Origin: a virus
Length of the DNA stretch: 42,610 nucleotides
Strand: one strand, 5' to 3'
IMG/VR virus record: IMGVR_UViG_3300027582_000006
Span: 1 to 42,610 of that record
Shown here: one piece after another, positions 18,501 through 27,418 of the stretch
Layout of the letters: each line of letters starts with the position of its first letter
Numbering within the stretch: position 1 is the first letter of the stretch
Position numbers and translations under genes: made by a program
Notes under the pieces: model-generated
What the model was told of the DNA's origin: nothing
Database searches by the model: none
The model's input: the letters and a program-made list of their open reading frames with translations, nothing else

Positions 18501-19261
18501 GAACTATAGGTGCTGCGAATTATAATAATGGTTTATATCTTCACAAGGATCATCCTGATTTAGAGAACATATATTCATCATATGTTGAAGCTGTGCCTAA
18601 TTCAAGTAGTGTTTCAGACGCGGATCAAAAAGATAATTTACAAGATGTTGTAGATAATGCACTTTATACAATGCCGATTCCTTCTACATATGCAACTGGA
18701 ACAACGTTTGTTTATAACAATCCATTAATAGGAAATAGCTTTTCATCTCCACTGGTGGATGCAGTTAAAGCTACAAAACAATTAGCGTTTCAAAAAACTG
18801 ATAATAATTTCATCAAATCGGGCGACAGAACATTTAAAATGTCATTTGATGCAAATGACCAATTTCTTTTAGGTGGACGCTCATGTGGTGCATTCTTATT
18901 TTTATCGCCTATTAATTTAGATACTTTAAAAGTTGAAGGTGATGCTAAACAAAGTAGAAAAAGTATTAAAAAGAAAGTCGGTACTTTAGACAGTTCTAGC
19001 GCTCTTTCAGTTGATATTATATTCCAATATAGAATGACTGATTATTTTGGTAACGATCCTGATTCTGATATCGGTAGAGTAGGTGGTCAAGCTAAATTAA
19101 GATTCCCAAATCTTACATACACTAAGAAAATAGGATTAGATATTTTTGACAAATATGATCAACAATTCTCATTTGATTTAGAAGTGTTTGCTAAATATAG
19201 AGCTAAAGGTAAAAACTTAAATTCTATTAGAGCTGCGAAGCTAACTAGATTCGCTAGATAA
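15545..19261 (+). CDS. Large virion structural protein with coiled coil and Fn3-like domain
   Basis: 1238 residues. N-terminal helices (SISNSLKKLLEINSNSLKTF) are followed by beta domains. Residues about 425-498 form a strong charged coiled coil (KKLSADKINVEEKIKKLDET, IVKKRSEISTKKYE). Then a fibronectin-type-III-like domain follows at about 510-640 (IVRFVVQYRYLSTSG ... LVEIRVKSVSEAGYP ... IYSDWSESITIDFP). The C-terminal 600 residues are further beta domains ending in SFDLEVFAKYRAKGKNLNSI. Size and position suit a baseplate-attached long structural or fibre protein. No catalytic motif seen. It is followed by an 80-base gap with a promoter-like box. Confidence 0.6.
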   Translation: MNTNNSISNSLKKLLEINSNSLKTFERINEAITTDQKDVPLELLTEDGTKTVYVPSFGYMKRELERLDVNLKSLAGLGKGNTRIKLPDGTYQSIITTRLKTPANDITSFVRPVNFGTKPNYFFEDFLNPLLTTSINVSGQIPNETERVLVKRILFDSTSAVTVEYFNTNFKNKENLDYNTVIRDIANNSLTYILDEDTRDLPYRTAQFTGKFDVLKISNSKREVLVDGVTKKKAIKLYTIDSLTYSDSNKDLKDTEALKVGDELMVQSGARNTRYKITRIDGSANQVELLIVEGYESIKIGANQLGIYKNDEANLSIDINVGFNERALVFVKAIDSDSKILAENWSPGIGFYSNELTLIQADGSSIRLDDYYKAEVADFGKYITALKEDAIPPAAQGITPDAPSLNNNNFKVVQINSHLTANDTADKIKKLSADKINVEEKIKKLDETIVKKRSEISTKKYESSIQQDKDKNELNSLITERTSETSLYNSIVNQIQSLASGSNAPKIAPKYRVRGFWEIPVAKKVADTLDQNIVRFVVQYRYLSTSGKASEVTQLPFTDGTREKTAVFSNWNEMETKVRSRYRNSITRKFEWKDSLVEDAQEVNFNQLDLAINEGELVEIRVKSVSEAGYPANPIYSDWSESITIDFPITEIDTTNVDALLMSNAAETASVKISQELTSKGVFTHIDDSFSANEKYYAHNATSIASGFLSAEQKPISVYDKIAELELQISELKGTVEVEIGELVVKIMDEDGTITVINNDTKNQIFAGYYTDEVASLTVKKGHIVTKTFKLLLENTKATKLELVSRLVGDRNLPAYRSSASGTSIADNGFGVKLNDLGVADTDNKISSDNYYTSEGKYDLVPIQFQNISTSSINSYDLLAEAPYQSAQRRGQFVYSRFMDVSNQNPLYVTESLLGSGSVDFNSYEYGLGYAIFEGDSSAINIKASTGNGDSVDFIWTGTFGTHGNSTNADLSGGFQSDKIDVCSVGTIGAANYNNGLYLHKDHPDLENIYSSYVEAVPNSSSVSDADQKDNLQDVVDNALYTMPIPSTYATGTTFVYNNPLIGNSFSSPLVDAVKATKQLAFQKTDNNFIKSGDRTFKMSFDANDQFLLGGRSCGAFLFLSPINLDTLKVEGDAKQSRKSIKKKVGTLDSSSALSVDIIFQYRMTDYFGNDPDSDIGRVGGQAKLRFPNLTYTKKIGLDIFDKYDQQFSFDLEVFAKYRAKGKNLNSIRAAKLTRFAR

Positions 19262-19293
19262 ACCACAACATACGATAGTCTATAATAAATCTG

Positions 19294-19304
19294 GATATAT
19301 AATA
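19294..19304 (+). promoter_or_regulatory. GATATATAATA motif, candidate late promoter for the giant Ig-repeat gene
   Basis: GATATATAATA sits in the 80-base gap, 37 bases before the ATG at 19342. A five-codon reading frame (MQKRF, 19321-19338) lies between the motif and the gene and ends 3 bases before its start; it could be a leader peptide or chance. Confidence 0.42.
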
Positions 19305-19341
19305 CAGACAAAAGTATTGTATGCAAAAAAGATTTTAATAG

Positions 19342-22300
19342 ATGTCACAAATTACATTAAGAAATTCTAATACGGGAGCAGATCCAGCCAATGGAGCTAA
19401 TAGTTTATGTTTTAGTGGCCTAGATGGTATATTAGATTTATATTACACTGGTACATTAACTGCAAATGGTGGAAGTTCAGCCACAGGAACAATATTAAAT
19501 ACCGATAGTGCTAACCCCACTCCATGGGATGGACAGAATAAATTGTACATTGATGAGTTAGGTTGTAATATATTAAGAATATCCAGTGCCGGTGAAGTAA
19601 TGGAGTTATTTTCAAATGACACGGGTACAGGTGTGCCAGTGTGTACTCCTGTAATTACTGTAACAGGTCCTAATCTTATTGATGATCACTTAGAAGGTAC
19701 AGTATATACTGACCAAGGTGCTACTTTAGAGGAAGAGTGCCCATCTGGTGGTAGTATAACGGTAACAGGTGTACCCGATGGCATGACAGTTGGAAATTAT
19801 ACTATAACATATACATATCCTAACGCAGTAGATAAAATTAGAACTGTAAATGTGGTTCCAGCTCCGACACCAGTTCCACCAACAGCAACGCCTGTGCCAA
19901 CACCCGTGCCAGATACAACGCCTCCGGTAATATCGCTTACTGGAAATGCTATAATAACTATCGAGGTAGATCCATCTTTTACAGGTCCATATATTGAAGA
20001 TGGTGCTACGGCATTGGATGATGTAGATAATGACATTTCATCGCTCATAGTAATTGGAAATTTAAATAATGTAGATCCAACTAACGTTGGCGTTTACACG
20101 ATTACATATAATGTTAGTGATACCGCAGGAAATCCCGCAGTTGAAGTTACTAGAGAAATTCAAGTTGTAGATACTACAATACCTGTAATTGTACTTCAAG
20201 GGGATAATCCTTTAAACATTAATATTGGTGCTGCATATAGTGAACCTGGTTTCGCCGCAACTGATAATTATGACGACAATGCAACTCTTACTGGTGCTGT
20301 AGTTGTAGGAGGTGATACTGTGGATAACTCAACAGTTGGTCAATATAATATAACATATAATGTAACTGATTCAAGTAATAATAATGCAGTAGAGGTAATT
20401 CGCGTTGTTAATGTAAACGACACTTCAGCTCCAATTCCAGAAAACGAGACATATGATGTGGCTTGGAATGCAACGCTCGCTATTATATTAGAAGCTTCAG
20501 ATAACGTAGATTCTTCTGGTAGTTTAACATATACTATAGTAGATCAGCCAACTAAGGGACAATTAAATGCAGATGGAGGTGATCTCTTTACATATACTCA
20601 CACTGCAACAGTATACGGACAAGATTCTTTTACTTTTACAGCGACTGATTCAGAAGGGAACGTTTCTCTTCCTGGCACAATAACAATAAATCCAATAAAC
20701 AGTGCACCTGTTTTAACAGATCCTGGATCAATACAATTACAACAAAATTCAAGCGTTGTATTTAATGTTGGTATACAGGATGCTGATGGCGACGCAATAA
20801 CAATTATTGAAGATACTGCTGTTTCAAATGGTACAATTCAACTTATACAAACGTCTAGCAACTTAGAGGTAACATATACACCTAATCTTGGTCATTTTGG
20901 TGGAGACACATGGGTCATCATAGGTGAGGATAGTAAATCAGAGCAATCAATTCCACTAACTATTAACTTTGCTATTGAGGCCGTTCCGTATTTTGAAATG
21001 GATGCTTCATCATTTGGTAGTGATCCAGATGCCATGTGTATTGCACCTAAAACTACAAATGTTTACGGTGGAACAACATACGCAAATAATGTTAGTGAAT
21101 TATCAATAGGTGATACGGTTTATTATGATCAAAATTTAACTAATAAAGTTACAAGACCTAGTAATACTGCAATATACATAAAGGTTTCTGATTCTAGTAA
21201 AACCAGGGTATTAGGTATTAATGCCAATGGAGCAATTACAAGTATTAAAGAATGTGAAAGTAATGCTAATTCTGTATTTACACCAGTTAGATATGCAAGT
21301 AGTGAAAACGCATTCTGTGATAATGATGTACAAATCACAAATCTTTGGTATAATGATGATGGAAGTGGTTCAAAAACTTTACTTGAATTAGTAAACGGTT
21401 TTGTAAATGTATTTTCTAACGAATATGACTCAGATTTATTTACTGTTACTAATACAGTACAGAGTTCTATAGAAAGCGGAGTTTATGGAGATGTAGATAT
21501 TACTTTGAATAAATTTTATAAAAGATCATCTATTAATACATGGGGAGAAAACAATGAGGCAAACTCAGGTGGGTTTGATTTTGAGTGTGAGGAAGAAGTG
21601 CCACAGGAAACGTTTCCAATAACTGTTCAGTATTTACCAAACTTTGAGGATCCAAATTTAAATGAATTTTGTGCGGGTCAAATTGATAATGAACTCACAA
21701 ATGTTACTCTATGGTTTAGTAGAGATTTAGGTGCGTCAGCAATTAGTAACTTGTTAGAATTAGCACAGTCAAATATTGCCATATACAAATCTCAATTAGG
21801 TGCACAATCACAAGATCCTTTAGATTTATTTGAATCTAACATATTTGCACAAGGTGGTGACGGACATTTAGCGTGGGATAATCTTGGTGATGGTAAAAAT
21901 TTAAATTGGTATGGATATGATATTAATAATAGGCTAGTTGTTGGAACTGATATTGTAAGTTGGGGCTCGTGTTCAACATATAATGATAGACCTGAGATTA
22001 ATGGTCTAAATGATATAACAAGTGGTAATAATGATGTAAATATGTTTTACGCATTCTACTCTTATATGCCTGAAATAGAAGGACCCGAAGGTAGTGATCA
22101 AAATGATTCAGAAGATATATTTTGGCCAATATATGTAATAGATGGTCTACATACGATTAGTTCAGGAGACACTGGTAGTTATATAAAAGATTTTATAGAT
22201 AATTTAACGATAGGAAATGTAGTTACATCTAATAACACTGGAGAATGTTTGGCATATGTTTCTAATATTGTAGCCGAAGACATAGATGATGCTGTATTAT

Positions 22301-25300
22301 TACTAAAAAATAATTTATTAGATTCTAGGCAAAGGCCAGTTGTTTCTAGTGGAATTCAACTAGGTTTTGCTAGTGAAGAGGTTATTAAGGTTTATGAAGA
22401 TTCCGAAGCTACTAAATGTGTTCTCGGTAATGAAGCTGAAATTATTAGTACATACACGTTCCCGTTTGTTAGTGATTATGATTCTGTTAAAGCAGGTCCA
22501 AATTTTAACACAGAAACTAATTACAAGTTAGATAATGTCGCCAAGCCTTTATTAAGAACTAATCCTAAATTATCTGGAAATATAAAAATAGTTACAGATT
22601 CTAGTGGTACAGTATATTTAGAGAGTATAAATGCAAGTGAAAAACTAGCAGGAATAAAGTACAAAAAACATCCTATTAATCCAAATGGAAATTACGCTAA
22701 AGATGTGGCTTCTTTTTTTAGAGCCACTGGAACTCCATCTGATTTAATTTATTTAACTAAAAGGGCTAATTCTGATTTAACGGTTCATGATTCTTATAAT
22801 AAACAAGTAGAAGAGGAATATCAATATGGAACAACTTATAATTATTCTAAAAATTATGATGAAGGCTATAAAATGTTTGCACCTATATGGGCAGATAACA
22901 ATATGCCAAATAATTTTGTAATATTTAAAGTAAAAGATCCTAGTCTATTGGATTCTACTCATACAAATAGTAGTAATGCTGAAAGAATTTCCAGTATGTT
23001 GAAAAATGCTGAGATAATTAAATCATTTGATTTATCAAAAGAATCAGATTTAGGAAAATATATCAGAACTCATGTACAACAGGAAACTTTCCCTAAAGCA
23101 CCTTTAACTGTTTCGTTTAATAAAAATGAAAATACTAATTACAACGGTATAGATTTAAAATCGGGTGAATTAACAAGTAAGGGCGAATATATTTACAAGG
23201 ATTTTGTAGAAACTGACAAACCTCTTATTGAGGCTAATGATTTTATAACTGATGGTTTTAAAAGAAACGACATGTTATGTGCCAATTTATTGAATTTAGA
23301 ATTCTTATTCGATGATGATAGTGGAGCAGATTATAGTGTTAGTAGATATTTTGGATTATATGTTGACACAATAGATTCGGGTGTAGGTGAGATTAGTTCT
23401 ATTAATAATAACAATGTAATTACTTTTGGTAAAATTGATTCATTAGTTGATAGTACAAATCCAGTTACGGCAATCCCTAGTTATAAACAAATGTCTACAT
23501 CACCAACTTTAGGTTACGTGAAGATAAATGATATTTTCTATAAGATATCAAACACTGGTCTTTATGATCCATTTAAGTTAGAGGTTAAAGTAGACGGTGA
23601 TAATGAAATTATATCAAATACTATAGGTATTTCACATGTTGGTAGATCTGTCAATTTAACCAGAAATGAAGATCAAGGTTTTGATTTTGTTAAAATGACA
23701 ATAATAGGAACACCTGATGGTGCTGATAAAATAGCGGTATTAGAATCAAGAGAAGAATCATACAAGTTTACGTTTGTTAAACACACACCTGGAGAACTAA
23801 TTAATATTGAAATAGAAGACAATGGTGTGATATCTAATTTGTTTAATAATGATGTACAATTAGGTGTTGATTTTGAGACTACTGCAGCTAACATTATAAC
23901 TACACCAAAAGATGCAAACTTAAATATTACATTTGATTATAATACTAAATCTGTAATTATAACCGAAATCAAAACAAATTTAGGTGATCTTAACATGAGA
24001 ATCACGGGTGCTATTAGTTCTATTGTTAGGGTTGATCAACTTCAGTCTAATGTTAATTTACAAGACAGAACATATGTTTCTAATTACACATTACCAAAGG
24101 GTACTTATAAAGGACAGCAGTTTTCTAATCAAGGGACTACAGGTGATATAGCATCCGCGTTGGCATCCGCAATACATGATGATGATAGTGAATTAGATTC
24201 GTATAACGTAGGTTCAGACATTTTTGTAAAAACAAAGATACCTGGTTATAGATTAAATCAACATGTTATATTGGTTAACAAAGAGAACGTTACTGATTTT
24301 ATCAAAGTAGAAAATGAAGATTTAAATAATATACTAAATCTTAAAGAAAGTAGTAATTCTATAAAAGAAAATTGGAGATCTCATTATTTAAGTGGTGGTA
24401 ACACACGTAACAGATCGGTGTTTGTTGATAATACTACTTTAAGTGAAATATCTACTGGAGATTATTTAGAAACCAATTATGAGGGTATTTACAATAAGGT
24501 ATTAGATATTGTTGAAGATATTGATTCTATTGATTCTACTAAATCTAAAATAATATTATCTTTAGATTCAGATATTAATGATGGAGAAACAAGAGTTTTT
24601 AATAATAATATAGTACATGTTGGTTTATTCTCAGCATATAATCTATATGATATGGATTTTGATTTTTATGACACTTCAAATTCTGATCTAAAAGAGTTAT
24701 CTTTAGAAACTAGAGAGAATATAAATTACGAACCATATGAAAATGCTATATTAAACATAGATCCAATTACTTCTGAGTTTAATTCAGTATTAGCTGCGAG
24801 TGACATATTTGATGATAATTATGCATTAGAGCCGATTGATTATTTTTCTAATTTATCCGGAATATTATCTGAAGAAACTATAGATGAAGAGTTATCTGAA
24901 AATATTACAAGTGAATTTGATAGACTAAAAGAAAACGAGTTAAAAGAATTTGCTACTAAATCTAGAGTAGTTCCTAATATTAACAAATGGGTTTTAAAAG
25001 ATTCATTAAATATTAAAGAACAGCCATATTATTTGAATATTAATGAGGCCTTTGGTAGAACTAATTTCTCCCCTGATTTAAGTGCGGTCGGTCGTAGTAA
25101 AAACGATATGACACATGAATGGTTTTATATGGATAAAAATCCAAAGTATTTAAGATATGATGAATTAAACCAAGGATTTTCATATGTAAACTTCATTGAA
25201 GATTTTGAATTAACATCTGATTTATTTAAAAGTACTAAAAACAATTACTTTGATAAATTTATGATTTCTGAAGGATTTGAAAAAAATCTAAATAAAGAAG

Positions 25301-27417
25301 ATCTCGATTCTATATTTCAAAAATTCGGAGAGTACACAGAGGGTTACTTAAATCCTGATGATATTAATAATACATTCTTTAAAACAGAATTAAAGAAGAA
25401 GTATACATTGATAGATGGCGGTGATACAAATGCGTTTGCTAACACTATATTTAAGGGTTTAAAGGTTGTATTAAAAAATAGAAAGGAATTTGCCAATAAA
25501 ACTGCACTTGATTTTGTTAAAAGTAGTGAGTTTAATGGTTATAAATTTAGTGTTTTATTAAAGACAAATACAGATACTGAAACCAATGATATAGAGTTTG
25601 AGGTTATTCAAAATAAGAAGTTTAAATTTGTAATATTTTTTATCACAATGAATCTTAGTGATTATTGGGTAAAAGGAAATATGAATAGAAAATTGTTATA
25701 TGAACTAAATCATAAAATAGTATATGATCATACTAATGAAGATTATATTTATGCTAATACGTCATTTGACGGTGCATTGAATTGGAATCAAGCTGATTTT
25801 TCAGGGGATTTACCATATACAATAGATGGCATTACACATATTGATGGAAGTATACCTAAGTTTGATGATCAAATTTTATTGGGAGAGAATGGATTATATG
25901 GTGAGGTTTTAATGGATTTATATCCTGAAACACCTGGAAATACAATTTATAAGTTTTCAATTTATACAGTAGAAGATGATAATTCAATTAAAGTACAAGG
26001 GAAACCTGTAAACGTAAATGATCCATATGATGTTTTAGATGTTGAGTTTTTACCTAACTATTTACAAAGTAAAATAAAGTATTACTATAAGGACGGAGGT
26101 ACAAACATACACAAAGCTCTTCTAGAAAAGTTATCTATTAACAGTGTTGCTGAAATGATAAACTTAAATGATGATAGTGTTAAGTATACTACGGTAGAAG
26201 AAAATGGAGAAATAAATGCAAATAGATTTACTATTAATTTTGAAGATGGAAATGAAATTGTAAAATATGCAACACTTTCTGTAGAAGAAGATAATGATAA
26301 ACCGAAAAGTTTTAAATTGTTTAAAGGTATTATTGGTTATAATTTAATTAAATCAAGTGAGGCTGAATATTATCCATTCTTAATAAGACACAGTGGATCA
26401 TATACTGTAGGATTTAAACCAGTTGTTACATTTACTGACATGTATGCTCATTTTAAATCTAATAGAGTACAAGCCACTGTAGATAACAGAGAGTCTGTAT
26501 TTGAGTCATTTTTATACAAACATGCCATGAATAACTCATATGAATTAAAAACTGCCAAATCATATTATAATAGATATAATAGATGTGGTACTACGTTCAA
26601 TGTAGGTCTTATTATAGATAATGATATACATGATTCTAATTGGGGCATTATAAAAAATCATTTTTATCATAAAGTAAATGAAATAAATCCAAACGGTATT
26701 ACCAAACTCTCAGAATCTTCTGATAAATTACCATTGTACCCTCGTATTAATGAAATCGCTATTTCTAAAAAAGATGTAAACGTATTTAGATCTTCATGGG
26801 ATGCAAATTATTATACTAGAGCATTATCAGGTGGAAAATCTGAAGATATACCAGGTACATTAGATAATACAGAGGAAAAATCTTATCTTGGATCTACTAC
26901 GATGAAGATTAAAAACGAGTATGATGTTACTTCTTTTACATATGAAAATGTAGATAGTCAAGAAGATTTAGATTTTATTTTAAAGAATGGTATAAATAAG
27001 GCTGAAGTAACTGTATTTGAGGATGAAAAACAAATAGTTGCAGATTTTTATATTACTGATGCTGCTACTAGATTACTAAGAAATGACGGAGTGTTTGATG
27101 TAATAAATAAGTATGTGAATGCTGAAGATTCAGCTGGGGATAAAACAACTTTGATCGATGACGCAAATTTCTATATTAATAATAATATTATTGAAAAATT
27201 TGTAGTAGATTCTATATCGTTATATACTAGAGACTTTAAAGGAAGACCTTCATCAATAATAAATATAGGTGAAGATATTCGTGCTGGTGGGTTTACACCA
27301 GACAACAATTTTAGATTTAAATCTCATAAACAAAAGCCTATGAATTTTAGATTGATATATAATAAAAGATTAGGATATTCTTACGACATTAAACCTATGA
27401 TAAAAATAAAGTCATAA
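19342..27417 (+). CDS. Giant Ig-repeat virion protein (2691 aa), probable long fibre/adhesin
   Basis: The longest gene here. Visible domains: a Cys-containing beta segment at about 20-100; an Ig-like domain of the DUF5011 kind at about 110-170 (NLIDDHLEGTVYTDQGATLE, VGNYTITYTY); a Thr/Pro linker at about 172-195 (TPVPPTATPVPTPVP); two more DUF5011-like domains to about 360 (VGVYTITYNVSDTAGNPAVE, VGQYNITYNVTDSSNN); two cadherin/tandem-95-like domains to about 542. Cys-anchored modules follow (DPDAMCIAP, SENAFCDNDV, NLNEFCAGQI). The C-terminal 1700 residues are unrecognised and rich in Asn, Asp, Ile and Lys, like other large tail proteins here. Ig repeats in phage virions usually bind surface sugars. 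The next gene starts 1 base after its stop. Adhesin role inferred. Confidence 0.62.
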   Translation: MSQITLRNSNTGADPANGANSLCFSGLDGILDLYYTGTLTANGGSSATGTILNTDSANPTPWDGQNKLYIDELGCNILRISSAGEVMELFSNDTGTGVPVCTPVITVTGPNLIDDHLEGTVYTDQGATLEEECPSGGSITVTGVPDGMTVGNYTITYTYPNAVDKIRTVNVVPAPTPVPPTATPVPTPVPDTTPPVISLTGNAIITIEVDPSFTGPYIEDGATALDDVDNDISSLIVIGNLNNVDPTNVGVYTITYNVSDTAGNPAVEVTREIQVVDTTIPVIVLQGDNPLNINIGAAYSEPGFAATDNYDDNATLTGAVVVGGDTVDNSTVGQYNITYNVTDSSNNNAVEVIRVVNVNDTSAPIPENETYDVAWNATLAIILEASDNVDSSGSLTYTIVDQPTKGQLNADGGDLFTYTHTATVYGQDSFTFTATDSEGNVSLPGTITINPINSAPVLTDPGSIQLQQNSSVVFNVGIQDADGDAITIIEDTAVSNGTIQLIQTSSNLEVTYTPNLGHFGGDTWVIIGEDSKSEQSIPLTINFAIEAVPYFEMDASSFGSDPDAMCIAPKTTNVYGGTTYANNVSELSIGDTVYYDQNLTNKVTRPSNTAIYIKVSDSSKTRVLGINANGAITSIKECESNANSVFTPVRYASSENAFCDNDVQITNLWYNDDGSGSKTLLELVNGFVNVFSNEYDSDLFTVTNTVQSSIESGVYGDVDITLNKFYKRSSINTWGENNEANSGGFDFECEEEVPQETFPITVQYLPNFEDPNLNEFCAGQIDNELTNVTLWFSRDLGASAISNLLELAQSNIAIYKSQLGAQSQDPLDLFESNIFAQGGDGHLAWDNLGDGKNLNWYGYDINNRLVVGTDIVSWGSCSTYNDRPEINGLNDITSGNNDVNMFYAFYSYMPEIEGPEGSDQNDSEDIFWPIYVIDGLHTISSGDTGSYIKDFIDNLTIGNVVTSNNTGECLAYVSNIVAEDIDDAVLLLKNNLLDSRQRPVVSSGIQLGFASEEVIKVYEDSEATKCVLGNEAEIISTYTFPFVSDYDSVKAGPNFNTETNYKLDNVAKPLLRTNPKLSGNIKIVTDSSGTVYLESINASEKLAGIKYKKHPINPNGNYAKDVASFFRATGTPSDLIYLTKRANSDLTVHDSYNKQVEEEYQYGTTYNYSKNYDEGYKMFAPIWADNNMPNNFVIFKVKDPSLLDSTHTNSSNAERISSMLKNAEIIKSFDLSKESDLGKYIRTHVQQETFPKAPLTVSFNKNENTNYNGIDLKSGELTSKGEYIYKDFVETDKPLIEANDFITDGFKRNDMLCANLLNLEFLFDDDSGADYSVSRYFGLYVDTIDSGVGEISSINNNNVITFGKIDSLVDSTNPVTAIPSYKQMSTSPTLGYVKINDIFYKISNTGLYDPFKLEVKVDGDNEIISNTIGISHVGRSVNLTRNEDQGFDFVKMTIIGTPDGADKIAVLESREESYKFTFVKHTPGELINIEIEDNGVISNLFNNDVQLGVDFETTAANIITTPKDANLNITFDYNTKSVIITEIKTNLGDLNMRITGAISSIVRVDQLQSNVNLQDRTYVSNYTLPKGTYKGQQFSNQGTTGDIASALASAIHDDDSELDSYNVGSDIFVKTKIPGYRLNQHVILVNKENVTDFIKVENEDLNNILNLKESSNSIKENWRSHYLSGGNTRNRSVFVDNTTLSEISTGDYLETNYEGIYNKVLDIVEDIDSIDSTKSKIILSLDSDINDGETRVFNNNIVHVGLFSAYNLYDMDFDFYDTSNSDLKELSLETRENINYEPYENAILNIDPITSEFNSVLAASDIFDDNYALEPIDYFSNLSGILSEETIDEELSENITSEFDRLKENELKEFATKSRVVPNINKWVLKDSLNIKEQPYYLNINEAFGRTNFSPDLSAVGRSKNDMTHEWFYMDKNPKYLRYDELNQGFSYVNFIEDFELTSDLFKSTKNNYFDKFMISEGFEKNLNKEDLDSIFQKFGEYTEGYLNPDDINNTFFKTELKKKYTLIDGGDTNAFANTIFKGLKVVLKNRKEFANKTALDFVKSSEFNGYKFSVLLKTNTDTETNDIEFEVIQNKKFKFVIFFITMNLSDYWVKGNMNRKLLYELNHKIVYDHTNEDYIYANTSFDGALNWNQADFSGDLPYTIDGITHIDGSIPKFDDQILLGENGLYGEVLMDLYPETPGNTIYKFSIYTVEDDNSIKVQGKPVNVNDPYDVLDVEFLPNYLQSKIKYYYKDGGTNIHKALLEKLSINSVAEMINLNDDSVKYTTVEENGEINANRFTINFEDGNEIVKYATLSVEEDNDKPKSFKLFKGIIGYNLIKSSEAEYYPFLIRHSGSYTVGFKPVVTFTDMYAHFKSNRVQATVDNRESVFESFLYKHAMNNSYELKTAKSYYNRYNRCGTTFNVGLIIDNDIHDSNWGIIKNHFYHKVNEINPNGITKLSESSDKLPLYPRINEIAISKKDVNVFRSSWDANYYTRALSGGKSEDIPGTLDNTEEKSYLGSTTMKIKNEYDVTSFTYENVDSQEDLDFILKNGINKAEVTVFEDEKQIVADFYITDAATRLLRNDGVFDVINKYVNAEDSAGDKTTLIDDANFYINNNIIEKFVVDSISLYTRDFKGRPSSIINIGEDIRAGGFTPDNNFRFKSHKQKPMNFRLIYNKRLGYSYDIKPMIKIKS

Positions 27418-27418
27418 A

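Noticed and set aside
19321-19338. Five-codon leader peptide MQKRF before the giant gene
   Set aside because: Short frames arise by chance in AT-rich sequence and there is no pause or attenuator structure next to it; mentioned only under the promoter-like motif.
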